From positions 1-25,422 of the forward strand of contig CAYGWJ010000227.1 in the NCBI GenBank assembly GCA_964353405.1: 25,422 nucleotides of DNA, in the 5' to 3' direction. The position numbers and the translations under genes were made by a program. Positions 1 to 7,541 of this stretch are shown one piece after another (position 1 is the stretch's first letter; every line of letters starts with the position of its first letter). Source of the DNA: JBGLNJ01 sp964353405. Its GTDB lineage: Bacteria; Chloroflexota; Anaerolineae; Fen-1058. A model generated the notes under the pieces. It had not been told where the DNA came from. It was given only the letters and a program-made list of their open reading frames with translations, and searched no databases.

Positions 1-39
1 GAGCGTTTCGTGGAACGCATGTCTCACCTCCTGAACTGA
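1..39 (+). CDS. C-terminal end of an unidentified gene (partial)
   Basis: Frame 1 is open from the first base and ends at a TGA at 37-39, giving the tail ERFVERMSHLLN. The start lies outside the window. Twelve residues cannot identify a family. Because possible insertion-sequence end repeats follow at 55-135, the gene could be a transposase, but that is a guess. An 8-bp inverted repeat (23-30 with 38-45) overlaps the stop codon and has no following T-run. Confidence 0.25.
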   Translation, partial: ERFVERMSHLLN

Positions 40-54
40 GGTGAGTATGGCACA

Positions 55-135
55 TGTCCACGATGTTCTGAATACACCTAACTCTCGTGTCCACGATGTT
101 CTGAATACACTACGTGTCCACGATGTTCTGAATAC
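55..135. repeat. three 21-bp direct repeats, possible IS end
   Basis: The same 21-bp unit, beginning TGTCCACGATG and ending CTGAATAC, occurs exactly at 55-75, 88-108 and 115-135. The spacers are 12 and 6 bp. The unit resembles the multiple terminal repeats found at the ends of IS21-like and related DDE-type insertion sequences, so this may be the edge of an element extending left of the window. That assignment rests on pattern memory and no transposase is visible. The spacers are too short and the copies too few for a CRISPR array. Confidence 0.55.
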
Positions 136-649
136 GAACACCTACCAAGTCAACTTTGCTCACCTTTTGTCAAAAATGAAAGACACGGTCGTCCTGCTCC
201 TACGCGGCTTACAGGTCGAGAACATCTTATCCAGCCTGTGGTACATCATGCTACATACCGTCGAACCGATCCGCCCAGGTCGCAAGTATCCCCGCAACAA
301 GACCGGAAGGGTCAGACGCTTTGCGATGGCTTACAAACCTCTTCGCTAACTTGATGACATTGAAGCTGGGATAGGGCCATCGCCGGTAGATACGGATGTT
401 GTCAATGAAGCCACGCGATCGCTGTGCCTGGCCATTCCACCCCGCGCGGCTGCCGAGCTGGCACTCTCTTCCGCCCAACAGATTGACGAGGCGATTGAAC
501 GCATGAGCACAGACAGGGCTGCCCAGGTCGAAAGCATCGGCCAGACGGTTCGCCTGAACCGCGCCCAGCATCGGCGAGATCATCTCGTCCTGATTGAGCA
601 GGCTCTGGGCATTTGAGCCGACACGCCTTGATTGAAATGTGATGGTACC
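136..649. other. apparently non-coding or decayed stretch
   Basis: No convincing gene is seen here. A minus-strand open frame (251-691) includes the residues GFIDNIRIYRRW, faintly like the C-terminal strand of a LamG/concanavalin-like domain. It has no plausible start or ribosome binding site, and its 5' part is only the translation of the palindromic repeat at 650-704. It may be a gene remnant. Otherwise nothing is recognised until the promoter near 842. Confidence 0.3.
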
Positions 650-704
650 GTAGGGGCAACCCTTGTGGTTGCCCTGCGCAGGCGACCACAAGAGTCGCCC
701 CTAC
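650..704. repeat. 55-bp imperfect palindromic repeat
   Basis: The left arm at 650-673 begins GTAGGGGCAACC and the right arm at 681-704 ends GTCGCCCCTAC. The arms pair over 24 positions with three mismatches around a 7-nt loop (674-680). It looks like one of the short GGGGCGAC-type palindromic repeats that are scattered between genes in environmental bacteria. Its open frames are side effects. Between 705 and about 840 nothing else is recognised. Confidence 0.7.
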
Positions 705-841
705 AATTGCGCAACAATATCACTTCATAGCCGGTCGAGGCAGCCCGCGCCGAGATCTGGGTCAAGATCAGCGCTTGAACCCGTCCTCCGGGCTTGGTGT
801 TCCCACGTGCATTCTTGCTCCGGTACCATTTTCTCCCTGCT

Positions 842-869
842 TTGAATTGCCTACACTTTAGGGTATAAT
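842..869 (+). promoter_or_regulatory. sigma70-type promoter for the mutase subunit gene
   Basis: TTGAAT at 842-847 and a consensus TATAAT at 864-869 are 16 bp apart. Transcription would start near 876, leaving about 38 nt of leader before the ATG at 914. The leader includes a GAGGGA ribosome binding site at 905-910. Confidence 0.6.
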
Positions 870-913
870 CGCCAAGCTCGAATTTTACACCGCATTCTTT
901 CAGCGAGGGACGC

Positions 914-1333
914 ATGGACAAGAAAATCCGCATTGTCATCGCCAAGCCGGGGCTGGATGGGCACGACCGGGGCGCCAAGGTCATTGCGCGTGCGCTGCGC
1001 GATGCCGGCATGGAAGTCATCTATACCGGCCTGCGCCAGACGCCGGAGATGATTGTCGAGTCCGCGCTGCAAGAAGACGTGGACGCCGTCGTGCTTTCGA
1101 TTCTTTCGGGCGCGCACATGACGCTGCTGCCGCGCATCGTGGAGCTGCTCAAGGCCAATCACCTGGACGACGTGCTGGTGTTCGCCGGCGGCATCATCCC
1201 CGACGAAGACATTCTCGTGCTCAAGGCACAAGGCATCTGCGGCGTGTTTGGCCCCGGCGCGAACACGGATGACGTGGTTCGTTTCATCCGGCAAGCGGTG
1301 GAAAACAGACAAGGAGACAGGGTGACAAGGTGA
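914..1333 (+). CDS. methylmalonyl-CoA mutase B12-binding subunit (C-terminal domain protein)
   Basis: This 139-residue protein is a stand-alone cobalamin-binding domain. The motif GLDGHDRG (residues 13-20) supplies the D-x-H-x-x-G signature; His17 would be the lower cobalt ligand. The SILSGAHM and FAGGIIP segments fit the rest of the B12 fold. In this family the small subunit pairs with a separate catalytic TIM-barrel subunit to isomerise (R)-methylmalonyl-CoA and succinyl-CoA in propionate or branched-chain degradation. No catalytic subunit is in the window. The ATG at 914 follows GAGGGA by 3 nt. The last residues (about NRQGDRVTR) are encoded by the GTGACAAG-type repeat that continues past the stop, so the tail is probably not functional. 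meaB follows, supporting the assignment to the mutase rather than another B12 enzyme. Confidence 0.9.
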   Translation: MDKKIRIVIAKPGLDGHDRGAKVIARALRDAGMEVIYTGLRQTPEMIVESALQEDVDAVVLSILSGAHMTLLPRIVELLKANHLDDVLVFAGGIIPDEDILVLKAQGICGVFGPGANTDDVVRFIRQAVENRQGDRVTR

Positions 1334-1387
1334 CAAGGTGACAGGGTGACCGTGTTCCCTTGTCTACTTGGCTACTTGTCTACCTCG
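1314..1387. repeat. GGTGACAA/TTGTCTAC interspersed repeat
   Basis: A tandem run of GGTGACAA-like units (1314-1350) is followed by a partly complementary CCTTGTCTACTTG-type arm (1357-1387). It straddles the stop codon of the mutase subunit and fills the gap to meaB. The stretch 1357-1379 matches the reverse complement of 19061-19083, inside the P-type ATPase gene, at 22 of 23 positions. The 13 bases at 1314-1326 recur inverted at 7349-7361. Confidence 0.7.
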
Positions 1388-1391
1388 AACT

Positions 1392-2414
1392 ATGCAGCTC
1401 GTTGACCAAGCCCTGGCCGGAAACCGGCGCGCGCTGGCGCGGCTCATCAGCCAAGTGGAAAACGATGGCGCGCTGGCGGCGCAGACGCTGGCGGCGATTT
1501 ACCCGCGCACCGGGCGCGCGCGCGTCGTCGGCGTCACCGGCTCGCCCGGCACCGGCAAGTCTACGCTCGTTTCCGAGCTGGCCAAAGTGTATCGCCACGC
1601 CGGGCAGACGGTCGGCATCGTCGCGGTTGACCCGACCAGCCCGTTCACGGGCGGCGCGATCCTGGGCGACCGCATCCGCATGCGCGACCTGGCGGGCGAT
1701 TCAGGTGTGTTCATCCGCTCGATGGCGACGCGCGGCAGTTTGGGCGGGCTGGCCCGCGCCACCGCCGCCGTGGCGCAAATTCTGGACGCGGCAGGCTACC
1801 AGGTGGTTCTCATCGAGACAGTGGGCGCGGGACAATCGGAAGTGGACATTGCCCGCGCCGCCGATACAACGCTCGTCGTCGAAGCGCCGGGACTGGGCGA
1901 CGAGGTGCAGGCCCTCAAGGCCGGCATTTTGGAAATCGCCGATGTGCTGGTGGTGAACAAGGCCGATCGCGAAGGCGCGACCAACACTGTCCGCACGCTG
2001 CAGGCCATGCTTGACCTGGGCGCCGCGCCGCGCACCGTTGCGCATCACGGCGTCACGCTGACGGTGGGCGTGCCTAACCCTGCCGGGCCGAACCCTACCG
2101 GGCCGAATCCAGATTCTGCCCCAGCCTGGAGGCCGCCCATCTTGCAGACCGTGGCGCTGGAAGGCAAAGGCATCGCAGAGGTGGTCGAGGCCATCGCTTG
2201 CCACCAGGCGCACCTGGCCGAAAGCGGCGAAGGCGCGACGCGCCGGCGTGGACGCATCGCGGCGGAGCTGGAAGCGATTCTGCGCGAGACGCTGCTGCGC
2301 CGCTTGATGCAGGGCCTTGCGCCCGCCGATATGGACGGCATGGTCGGTCGCATTGCGGCGCGCGAGCTTGATCCCTACACGGCGGCGGAAACGCTGCTGG
2401 CGCCGCGCCCCTAG
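1392..2414 (+). CDS. meaB: MeaB-type GTPase, methylmalonyl-CoA mutase chaperone
   Basis: This is a 340-residue G3E P-loop GTPase of the MeaB/ArgK family. MeaB uses GTP to gate cofactor loading and to protect methylmalonyl-CoA mutase. Visible motifs are Walker A GSPGTGKS (residues 50-57), VAVDPTSPF, ETVGAGQSE and the guanine-specificity motif NKAD near residue 197. The ATG at 1392 is preferred because MQLVDQALAGNRRALARLI matches the usual family N-terminus. A TTG at 1368 would be read inside the repeat and adds only repeat-coded residues. No clear ribosome binding site precedes either start. Between NKAD and the C-terminal helices lies a low-complexity insertion, NPAGPNPTGPNPDSA, coded by a 15-bp tandem repeat at 2076-2110. 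The adjacent B12 subunit supports the function. Confidence 0.9.
   Translation: MQLVDQALAGNRRALARLISQVENDGALAAQTLAAIYPRTGRARVVGVTGSPGTGKSTLVSELAKVYRHAGQTVGIVAVDPTSPFTGGAILGDRIRMRDLAGDSGVFIRSMATRGSLGGLARATAAVAQILDAAGYQVVLIETVGAGQSEVDIARAADTTLVVEAPGLGDEVQALKAGILEIADVLVVNKADREGATNTVRTLQAMLDLGAAPRTVAHHGVTLTVGVPNPAGPNPTGPNPDSAPAWRPPILQTVALEGKGIAEVVEAIACHQAHLAESGEGATRRRGRIAAELEAILRETLLRRLMQGLAPADMDGMVGRIAARELDPYTAAETLLAPRP
2076..2110 (+). repeat. 15-bp tandem repeat within meaB
   Basis: Two units of 15 bp (2076-2090 and 2091-2105) differ at one base and a third decays from 2106. They encode NPAGP, NPTGP and NPDSA in frame, in the loop between the G domain and the C-terminal helices. Confidence 0.7.
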
Positions 2415-2496
2415 GAGAGTACGGACAAGCTCATCTCGAGGCTTTCGCACATCCAGGGCATTCAAGGGTTCGAGATTCAATAAGCTGGAGGCGCAC

Positions 2497-3111
2497 ATGG
2501 CTCCCGATACATTGCTTCAACAATCGCACACCCTGCGCGCCGATTTGTTCGAAAAACAAGGCGAGTTGCTCGGTCAACTGGCTCGCCAGGGGCAGAGGCC
2601 ACAGGTGATGTTCGTCGGCTGTTCCGACAGCCGCGTTATTCCCGAGATGCTTACCGGCGCCCGGCCCGGCGAGCTGTTCGTGCTGCGGAACATTGCCAAC
2701 ATCATCCCGCCGTTCGGGACCGCGCACGAAAGCACCGGCGCAGCACTCGAGTACGCCGTCAACCACCTCAAGGTAAAGCACATCGTCGTTTGCGGCCACA
2801 CGGACTGTGGCGGCCTCCGGGCGCTCGACGGTCACCTGGATGCGCTCGCCGAGCCGTCGCTGGCGGCATGGATCAGGTTTGCGCGAGAGGCGCAGACCCA
2901 CGTGGACCGGCGCGGCGCCGAGCCGGCCAGGCGCCATCGCGCCATCGTCGAGCAAAATGTCATCTTGCAGTTGGAGCACGCCGCCGGTTACCCGGCCGTT
3001 TACAAAGCGTTAAAGCAGAATCGGCTCGAGCTGCACGGCTGGCTCTTTGACCTGCACGGGCCGTCCGTCTATTCTTACAATCCCGACACTAAAGAGTTCG
3101 AGACACCATGA
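2497..3111 (+). CDS. beta-class carbonic anhydrase
   Basis: This 204-residue cytoplasmic zinc enzyme would interconvert CO2 and bicarbonate. The zinc ligands and catalytic dyad are plain: CSDSR gives Cys42, Asp44 and Arg46, and CGHTDCGG gives His101 and Cys104. The segment RNIANIIPPF and the HLKVKHIVVCGHTDCGG strand are typical of bacterial beta-class enzymes, and the length is normal. The start at 2497 is chosen for the GGAGG at 2487-2491, 5 nt upstream; the open frame extends much further upstream only by shadowing meaB. The 82-bp gap from meaB shows no terminator, so it may share that transcript. Its last codon overlaps the next gene by ATGA, which indicates translational coupling. Confidence 0.93.
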   Translation: MAPDTLLQQSHTLRADLFEKQGELLGQLARQGQRPQVMFVGCSDSRVIPEMLTGARPGELFVLRNIANIIPPFGTAHESTGAALEYAVNHLKVKHIVVCGHTDCGGLRALDGHLDALAEPSLAAWIRFAREAQTHVDRRGAEPARRHRAIVEQNVILQLEHAAGYPAVYKALKQNRLELHGWLFDLHGPSVYSYNPDTKEFETP

Positions 3112-3731
3112 CCAGACTCTTTCTTGTGCGGCACGGCCAATCCACCTGGAATGCCGAGGGCCGCATCCAGGGCTGGGCCGACCCGCCGCTGGACGAAACG
3201 GGGCACGAGCAGGCGCGCAGGCTGGCCCTGCGATTGGCAGCCGAAGAACACGGCATCAGCGCCCTCTACAGCAGCCCGCTGCTGCGCGCGCGCCAGACCG
3301 CCGAGGCGGTCGGACTGGCGTTGGAGCTGGCTGTTCAGACCGATGACCGTTTGAAGGAGAACGACGTCGGGCTGCTGGCCGGGCTGACGGGCGACGAGAT
3401 CGAGCGCCAGTTTCCAGCGTGGCTCGCCGCCCGACGGACCAGCCTGGAATGGGTGCCGCCGCCCGGCGGCGAAGACCGTGACGCCTTTGCCAAGCGCGCC
3501 GTGGCCGTGATGTGCGACATCGTGACCCATCACCTGGACCAAACCGTCGCCGTCGTCAGCCACGGCGGGACCTTGGGAGTGTACCTGGCTCACCTGTTAG
3601 AGATGCCCGTTCACCGCTCGCTGCCGTTCCAATTCGACAACACCTCGCTGTCTGTCGTCAAAGTGAGCGAGCGGCGGGTCCGATTGTTCAAGCTCAACGA
3701 CACCGCACACCTGGCGAATGGCGTCCGATAG
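3108..3731 (+). CDS. histidine phosphatase family protein (phosphoglycerate mutase-like)
   Basis: This 207-residue protein opens with LFLVRHGQSTWN; the RHG motif at residues 8-10 carries the phospho-accepting His9. The second catalytic histidine is His152 in VVSHGGTLG. The acid-loop region reads LKENDVGLLAGLTGDEI, which deviates from the usual E-x-x-x-G-x-W-E-G. The family covers cofactor-dependent phosphoglycerate mutases, alpha-ribazole phosphatase and broad-specificity phosphatases. The substrate cannot be told from sequence alone. A cobalamin-pathway role (CobC-like) would suit the nearby B12 genes but is only speculation. The start overlaps the carbonic anhydrase stop by 4 nt. Confidence 0.88.
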   Translation: MTRLFLVRHGQSTWNAEGRIQGWADPPLDETGHEQARRLALRLAAEEHGISALYSSPLLRARQTAEAVGLALELAVQTDDRLKENDVGLLAGLTGDEIERQFPAWLAARRTSLEWVPPPGGEDRDAFAKRAVAVMCDIVTHHLDQTVAVVSHGGTLGVYLAHLLEMPVHRSLPFQFDNTSLSVVKVSERRVRLFKLNDTAHLANGVR

Positions 3732-3775
3732 ACCCCCCGGGTTTGGCAAGTAACCCTGGGGCCTGGGAGGCAAGC

Positions 3776-4741
3776 ATGGCGCAACCGCGCATGTATGGCG
3801 ACATTGAGATCTTTAGCGGCACAGGCAGCCTGGAGCTGGCTGACAAGATCAGCGGTTATTTGCACGTGCCGCTCAGCCCGCGTGAGATTGTCACGTTCTC
3901 CAACGAAAACATTTTCGTTCGTCTGCAGACCAGCGTGCGCGGGCAGGACGTGTTCATCATCCAGACGACGTCCTCGCCCGTGAACTATAACATCATGGAA
4001 TTGCTCCTGCTGCTGGACACCGTCAAGCGGGCCAGCGCCGGGCGCATCACCGCCGTGATCCCGTACTTTGCCTATGCCCGCAGCGACAAGAAGGATCAGC
4101 CGCGCGTGCCCATCTCTGCGCGGCTGATCGCCGATCTCATCACCGTGGCCGGGGCCGACCGTTACATGCTGGTGGATTTGCACGCCGGGCAAATCCAGGG
4201 TTTTTTTGGCATCCCCGGCGATGAGTTGACGGCGTTCCATCTCCTGACCGACTACTTTTTTTCCAAGCAGCTTGCCAACGCCGTTGTCTCGGCCGTGGAT
4301 CTGGGCTTTGCTAAAAAGGGCCGCAACTGGGCGCAAAAGCTTGGCGTTCCGATGGCGTTCATTGAAAAGCGGCGCGACAGCCGAGATTCTTCCGTGCACG
4401 CGCTGACCGTCATCGGCGATGTGGCGGACAAGAATGTGCTGTTGGTGGACGATGAAGTGAACACGGGGCGCTCAGCCGCCGAAGCGGTAGAGATGCTCAA
4501 GAACCACGGAGCCGCCGACATCTATTTTAGCTTTACTCACGCGGCGTTCTCGCCCGACTCGATCGAGCTGCTGCGTGCGCTGCCGATTCGTGAGATGGTC
4601 TGCACGGATACGGTGCCCATCTCACAGGCTATACGAGAGCGCCTGCCCAATCTGACGGTGCTCTCGGTCGGCTCGCTGTTGGGCGAAGTCATCCGGCGCG
4701 TGCACGAGGGCGAGTCGGTCGGCGAAATGTTTGGGGAATAG
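3776..4741 (+). CDS. prs: ribose-phosphate pyrophosphokinase (PRPP synthetase)
   Basis: This 321-residue protein matches the class I PRPP synthetase fold over its length. FSNENIFVRLQTSVRGQDVFIIQT, the catalytic region PYFAYARSDKKDQPRVPISARLIADLI and VDLHAGQIQGFFGIP are all in the expected order. The enzyme makes phosphoribosyl pyrophosphate from ribose 5-phosphate and ATP for nucleotide, histidine and tryptophan synthesis. The PRPP-binding loop reads DDEVNTGRS (residues 225-233) where typical enzymes have DDxIDTAGT, so this is a divergent homologue and could have a different diphosphotransferase substrate. The ATG at 3776 follows GGGAGG (3765-3770) by 5 nt; the open frame continues upstream only as a shadow of the phosphatase gene. 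Confidence 0.85.
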   Translation: MAQPRMYGDIEIFSGTGSLELADKISGYLHVPLSPREIVTFSNENIFVRLQTSVRGQDVFIIQTTSSPVNYNIMELLLLLDTVKRASAGRITAVIPYFAYARSDKKDQPRVPISARLIADLITVAGADRYMLVDLHAGQIQGFFGIPGDELTAFHLLTDYFFSKQLANAVVSAVDLGFAKKGRNWAQKLGVPMAFIEKRRDSRDSSVHALTVIGDVADKNVLLVDDEVNTGRSAAEAVEMLKNHGAADIYFSFTHAAFSPDSIELLRALPIREMVCTDTVPISQAIRERLPNLTVLSVGSLLGEVIRRVHEGESVGEMFGE

Positions 4742-4786
4742 TCACTCTATTCAAGGGGCGCTCCGCCTGGCGCGGCGACCTGATCT

Positions 4787-6712
4787 ATGCCAATCCTTTC
4801 CGCAACCCGTCTCTCCAAATCCTTCGGCGCGCAAGATGTCTTTGCCGGCGCCTCGTGCGCTGTGCCGCACGGCGGGCGCGTGGCGCTCGTCGGTCCCAAC
4901 GGCACCGGCAAGACCACGCTGTTGCGCATCCTGGGCGGGCTGGAAGAGCCGACCACCGGCCAGGTGCACCGGATGCGCGGGCTGACCATCGGCTTTCTGC
5001 CGCAGCAAGCCGACGAGCAGCTCGACAGTGAGCGCTCCCTCTTTGACGAGATGCTCACCGTGTTCGCCGACCTGCAAACGCAGGCGGCCGAGCTGCGTCG
5101 CCTGGAAGAGACGATGGCCGACCTGCATCAGCGCGATGCGGCGCGGGATGCGGCGCTCGAACGTTACGGCGCGCTCTCGGACAAGTTTGATCACGCGGGC
5201 GGCTATACGTACGAGAACCGCATCCGTCAGACGCTTTCCGGTGTGGGCTTTGCCCTGGAAGATTTTTCCCGACCGGTCAATCAACTCTCCGGCGGGCAAA
5301 AGACGCGCGCGCTCCTGGCCAGGCTGATGCTGCAAGAGCCGCGCCTGCTGCTCCTGGACGAACCGACCAATCACCTGGACATTGAAGCCGTCGAGTGGCT
5401 CGAAGGCGCGCTGTCCGATTTTCCCGGCGCCGTCGTCGTGGTGGCGCACGACCGGTACTTTTTGGATGCCGTGGCGCGGACCGTCTGGGAGTTGAGCGCC
5501 GGCAAGCTGGAGGTGTACCCGGGCAACTATACTCACTATGCCGCCGTCCGCACCGAGCGGATGGAGCGCCAGCAGCTCGAGTACGAGCGGCAGATGGAGG
5601 TCATCGCCAAAGAGGAAGAGTTTATCCGCCGCAATATGGCGGGTCAAAACACGCGCCAGGCCCAGGGACGCCTCAAGCGTTTGGAACGCGTCGAGCGCCT
5701 CGAGCGGCCGCGCGACGCGCAGCGCAAGACGCTCAAGGTCAATCTGCAGGCGGCTCTGCGCAGCGGCGACATTGTGCTGGCCGCGCGCGATCTGGTGATC
5801 GGTTACCCCGGCGACGAGCCGCTGCTTGTGGTGGAAGAACTGGAACTGCGGCGACGACAGCGCGTGGCGCTCTGGGGCCCGAACGGCGCGGGTAAGACGA
5901 CCTTTCTCAGAACCGTCCTGGGGCAACTGCCGCCGCTGAAAGGTGAGGTGTGGCTGGGCGGGTCGGTCAAGCCCGGCCACCTTTCGCAAATGCACGATGG
6001 CCTGCGACCAGACCGCGCCATCCTGGATACCATCCTGGACGCGCAAAACCTGCCCATCGAAAAAGCGCGCGGACTGCTGGGGCGCTATCTGTTCTCAGGC
6101 GACGATGTGTTCAAGCCGGTCAGCCTGCTGTCCGGCGGCGAGCGCAGCCGTGTGGCGCTGGCTGTGCTCACGCTGCAGGGCGCCAACTTTTTGCTGCTCG
6201 ACGAGCCGACCAATCACCTTGACCTGCAGTCGCAAGAAGTGCTGCAGGACGTGCTGACGGATTTCAACGGAACTGTCTTGCTCGTCAGCCACGACCGCTA
6301 CCTGGTGGATCGCCTGGCCACCCATCTGTGGGTGATCAAGGATCAGCAGTTGGAGATTCACGAGGGCGGGTACACGCAGTACGTAGAGAGTCGAGCCAGG
6401 AGCGCCGAGCGAGAGAAACAGGCCGAAAAAGAGGCCAGGCGGCCTAGCGATAAAGACAAGGACCGGCAGGAAAAAGAAAAGCGCGCGCAGGAATTGAAGC
6501 GCAAAGCCGAACGCGCCAGGGAAAAGCAAGTAGCCGAGATCGAAGCCAGCATCGCCACGTTGGAAGCCCGGCTCCAAGAGCTCTCGCGCGAATTGGAAAT
6601 CGCCGGCGTGAGCGGCGCCGTGGCGCGTGTCCACGAGCTGGGCCGCGAGTACGCCGAGGTCGAAGGTCAACTGTACGAGCGGATGGCCGAGTGGTCCGAG
6701 GCCGCGGGATGA
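4787..6712 (+). CDS. ABC-F family ATPase (ribosome-associated type)
   Basis: The 641-residue protein has two ABC domains and no membrane segments. Walker A motifs are GPNGTGKT (36-43) and GPNGAGKT (364-371), signatures LSGGQ (167-171) and LSGGE (448-452), and Walker B segments with DEPTNHLD (from 191 and from 472). The charged linker around residues 245-310 (IRRNMAGQNTRQAQGRLKRLE) corresponds to the P-site tRNA interaction motif. The C-terminal region, from about 545, is a highly charged coiled coil as in Uup/EttA-like proteins. Members bind the ribosomal E site, regulating translation or removing antibiotics. There is no evidence here for resistance. It starts 45 bp after prs with no clear ribosome binding site, and its stop overlaps coaE by ATGA. 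Confidence 0.92.
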   Translation: MPILSATRLSKSFGAQDVFAGASCAVPHGGRVALVGPNGTGKTTLLRILGGLEEPTTGQVHRMRGLTIGFLPQQADEQLDSERSLFDEMLTVFADLQTQAAELRRLEETMADLHQRDAARDAALERYGALSDKFDHAGGYTYENRIRQTLSGVGFALEDFSRPVNQLSGGQKTRALLARLMLQEPRLLLLDEPTNHLDIEAVEWLEGALSDFPGAVVVVAHDRYFLDAVARTVWELSAGKLEVYPGNYTHYAAVRTERMERQQLEYERQMEVIAKEEEFIRRNMAGQNTRQAQGRLKRLERVERLERPRDAQRKTLKVNLQAALRSGDIVLAARDLVIGYPGDEPLLVVEELELRRRQRVALWGPNGAGKTTFLRTVLGQLPPLKGEVWLGGSVKPGHLSQMHDGLRPDRAILDTILDAQNLPIEKARGLLGRYLFSGDDVFKPVSLLSGGERSRVALAVLTLQGANFLLLDEPTNHLDLQSQEVLQDVLTDFNGTVLLVSHDRYLVDRLATHLWVIKDQQLEIHEGGYTQYVESRARSAEREKQAEKEARRPSDKDKDRQEKEKRAQELKRKAERAREKQVAEIEASIATLEARLQELSRELEIAGVSGAVARVHELGREYAEVEGQLYERMAEWSEAAG

Positions 6713-7320
6713 TTTACCTGATCGGCCTCACCGGCAACATTGCCACCGGCAAAAGCCTCGTCGGGCGGATGCTGGGCGAACTGGGCGCGCGCGTCATTGA
6801 CGCCGACGAGCTTGTGCGCGACCTGCAACGCCAAGGCACGCGGGTGTATGCCGCCATCGTCGCCGAGTTCGGCGCGGGAATCCTGCGCCCCGATGGCGAG
6901 ATTGACCGGGCCAGACTTGGCGCATGGGTGTTCTCCGATCCCGAGGCGCTGCGCCGGCTGGAATCCATCGTGCATCCCGCAGCAGGCCGGGCCATCGAAG
7001 CGCAAATATCTGGTATTGAACAAGTATCCCATGAGAACACCGTGGTTGTGATTGAGGCGATCAAGCTCATTGAGGCAGGGCTGTCCAGGCGCTGCAACGC
7101 GTTGTGGGTGGTCACGTCCGGGCCAAAAGCGCAGCTTGAACGGCTGATGCGCACGCGCGGCCTGACTGAAGTGGACGCGCGGTTACGGATCGAGGCCCAG
7201 CCGCCGCAATCGGATAAAGCCGCGCTGGCCGACGTTCTCATCGAAAACGACGGGACGCTGGCCGACCTGCGCGAACAGATCAAACGTCATTGGGCAGCAA
7301 TCACTGCGGCCCGTGTGTGA
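6709..7320 (+). CDS. coaE: dephospho-CoA kinase
   Basis: This 203-residue P-loop kinase would phosphorylate the 3'-hydroxyl of dephospho-CoA, the last step of coenzyme A synthesis. Walker A is GNIATGKS (residues 9-16), followed by RVIDADELVRDL, the acceptor-binding helix region LESIVHPAAGRAI, VVIEAIKLIEAGL and the lid region RLMRTRGLTEVDARLRI. All are hallmarks of CoaE and the length is normal. The start overlaps the ABC-F stop (ATGA), so an upstream in-frame start at 6691 is unlikely. It is probably the last gene of the operon; a repeat-rich gap follows without a clear terminator. Confidence 0.95.
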   Translation: MIYLIGLTGNIATGKSLVGRMLGELGARVIDADELVRDLQRQGTRVYAAIVAEFGAGILRPDGEIDRARLGAWVFSDPEALRRLESIVHPAAGRAIEAQISGIEQVSHENTVVVIEAIKLIEAGLSRRCNALWVVTSGPKAQLERLMRTRGLTEVDARLRIEAQPPQSDKAALADVLIENDGTLADLREQIKRHWAAITAARV

Positions 7321-7325
7321 TTTTA

Positions 7326-7428
7326 CTTGTCACCCGGTCCGCTCGCGCGTCACCCTGTCTCACTGGTTATTACCCACATCTTATCGGACTCCCGAACTTG
7401 TTCGGGCCACTGCCTCAACAAGTTGAGG
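7326..7428. repeat. interspersed repeat with two tandem hairpins
   Basis: 7326-7361 carries CTTGTCACC and GTCACCCTGTCTC segments, inverted relatives of the repeat at 1314-1350. It is followed by two near-perfect hairpins: CCCGAAC-TT-GTTCGGG at 7391-7406 and CCTCAAC-AA-GTTGAGG at 7413-7428. The two loops and inner stems are complementary to each other (AACTTGTT and AACAAGTT). There is no T-run, so a terminator role is not indicated. Confidence 0.6.
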
Positions 7429-7541
7429 ATTCCACGTAGTTGTGGGTAGTCACCAGTGTCTCAAATTTGACATCCGGCCCATTCTGTGTTTCAATCAGTC
7501 CCATTGGTCATCCGCTATCAGCCACAGGCCAGAGGGCAGAT

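Noticed and set aside
55..135. CRISPR array
   Set aside because: Only three copies, spacers of 12 and 6 bp, no cas genes.
41..349. 102-residue plus-strand open frame with VHDVLNT repeats
   Set aside because: It is the translation of the 21-bp DNA repeats followed by unrelated sequence, with no ribosome binding site or recognisable domain.
251..691. 146-residue minus-strand open frame
   Set aside because: Its 5' part is the palindromic repeat and only a faint LamG-like phrase remains; too weak to call a gene.
1368..1391. TTG start for meaB
   Set aside because: The added residues come only from the interspersed repeat and the family N-terminus fits the ATG at 1392.
4751..6046. 431-residue minus-strand open frame opposite the ABC-F gene
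   Set aside because: Antisense shadow of a high-GC coding region; the plus strand encodes an intact ABC-F protein.
4787..6712. Antibiotic resistance role for the ABC-F protein
   Set aside because: No resistance-specific feature is visible and the housekeeping context points to a translation factor.
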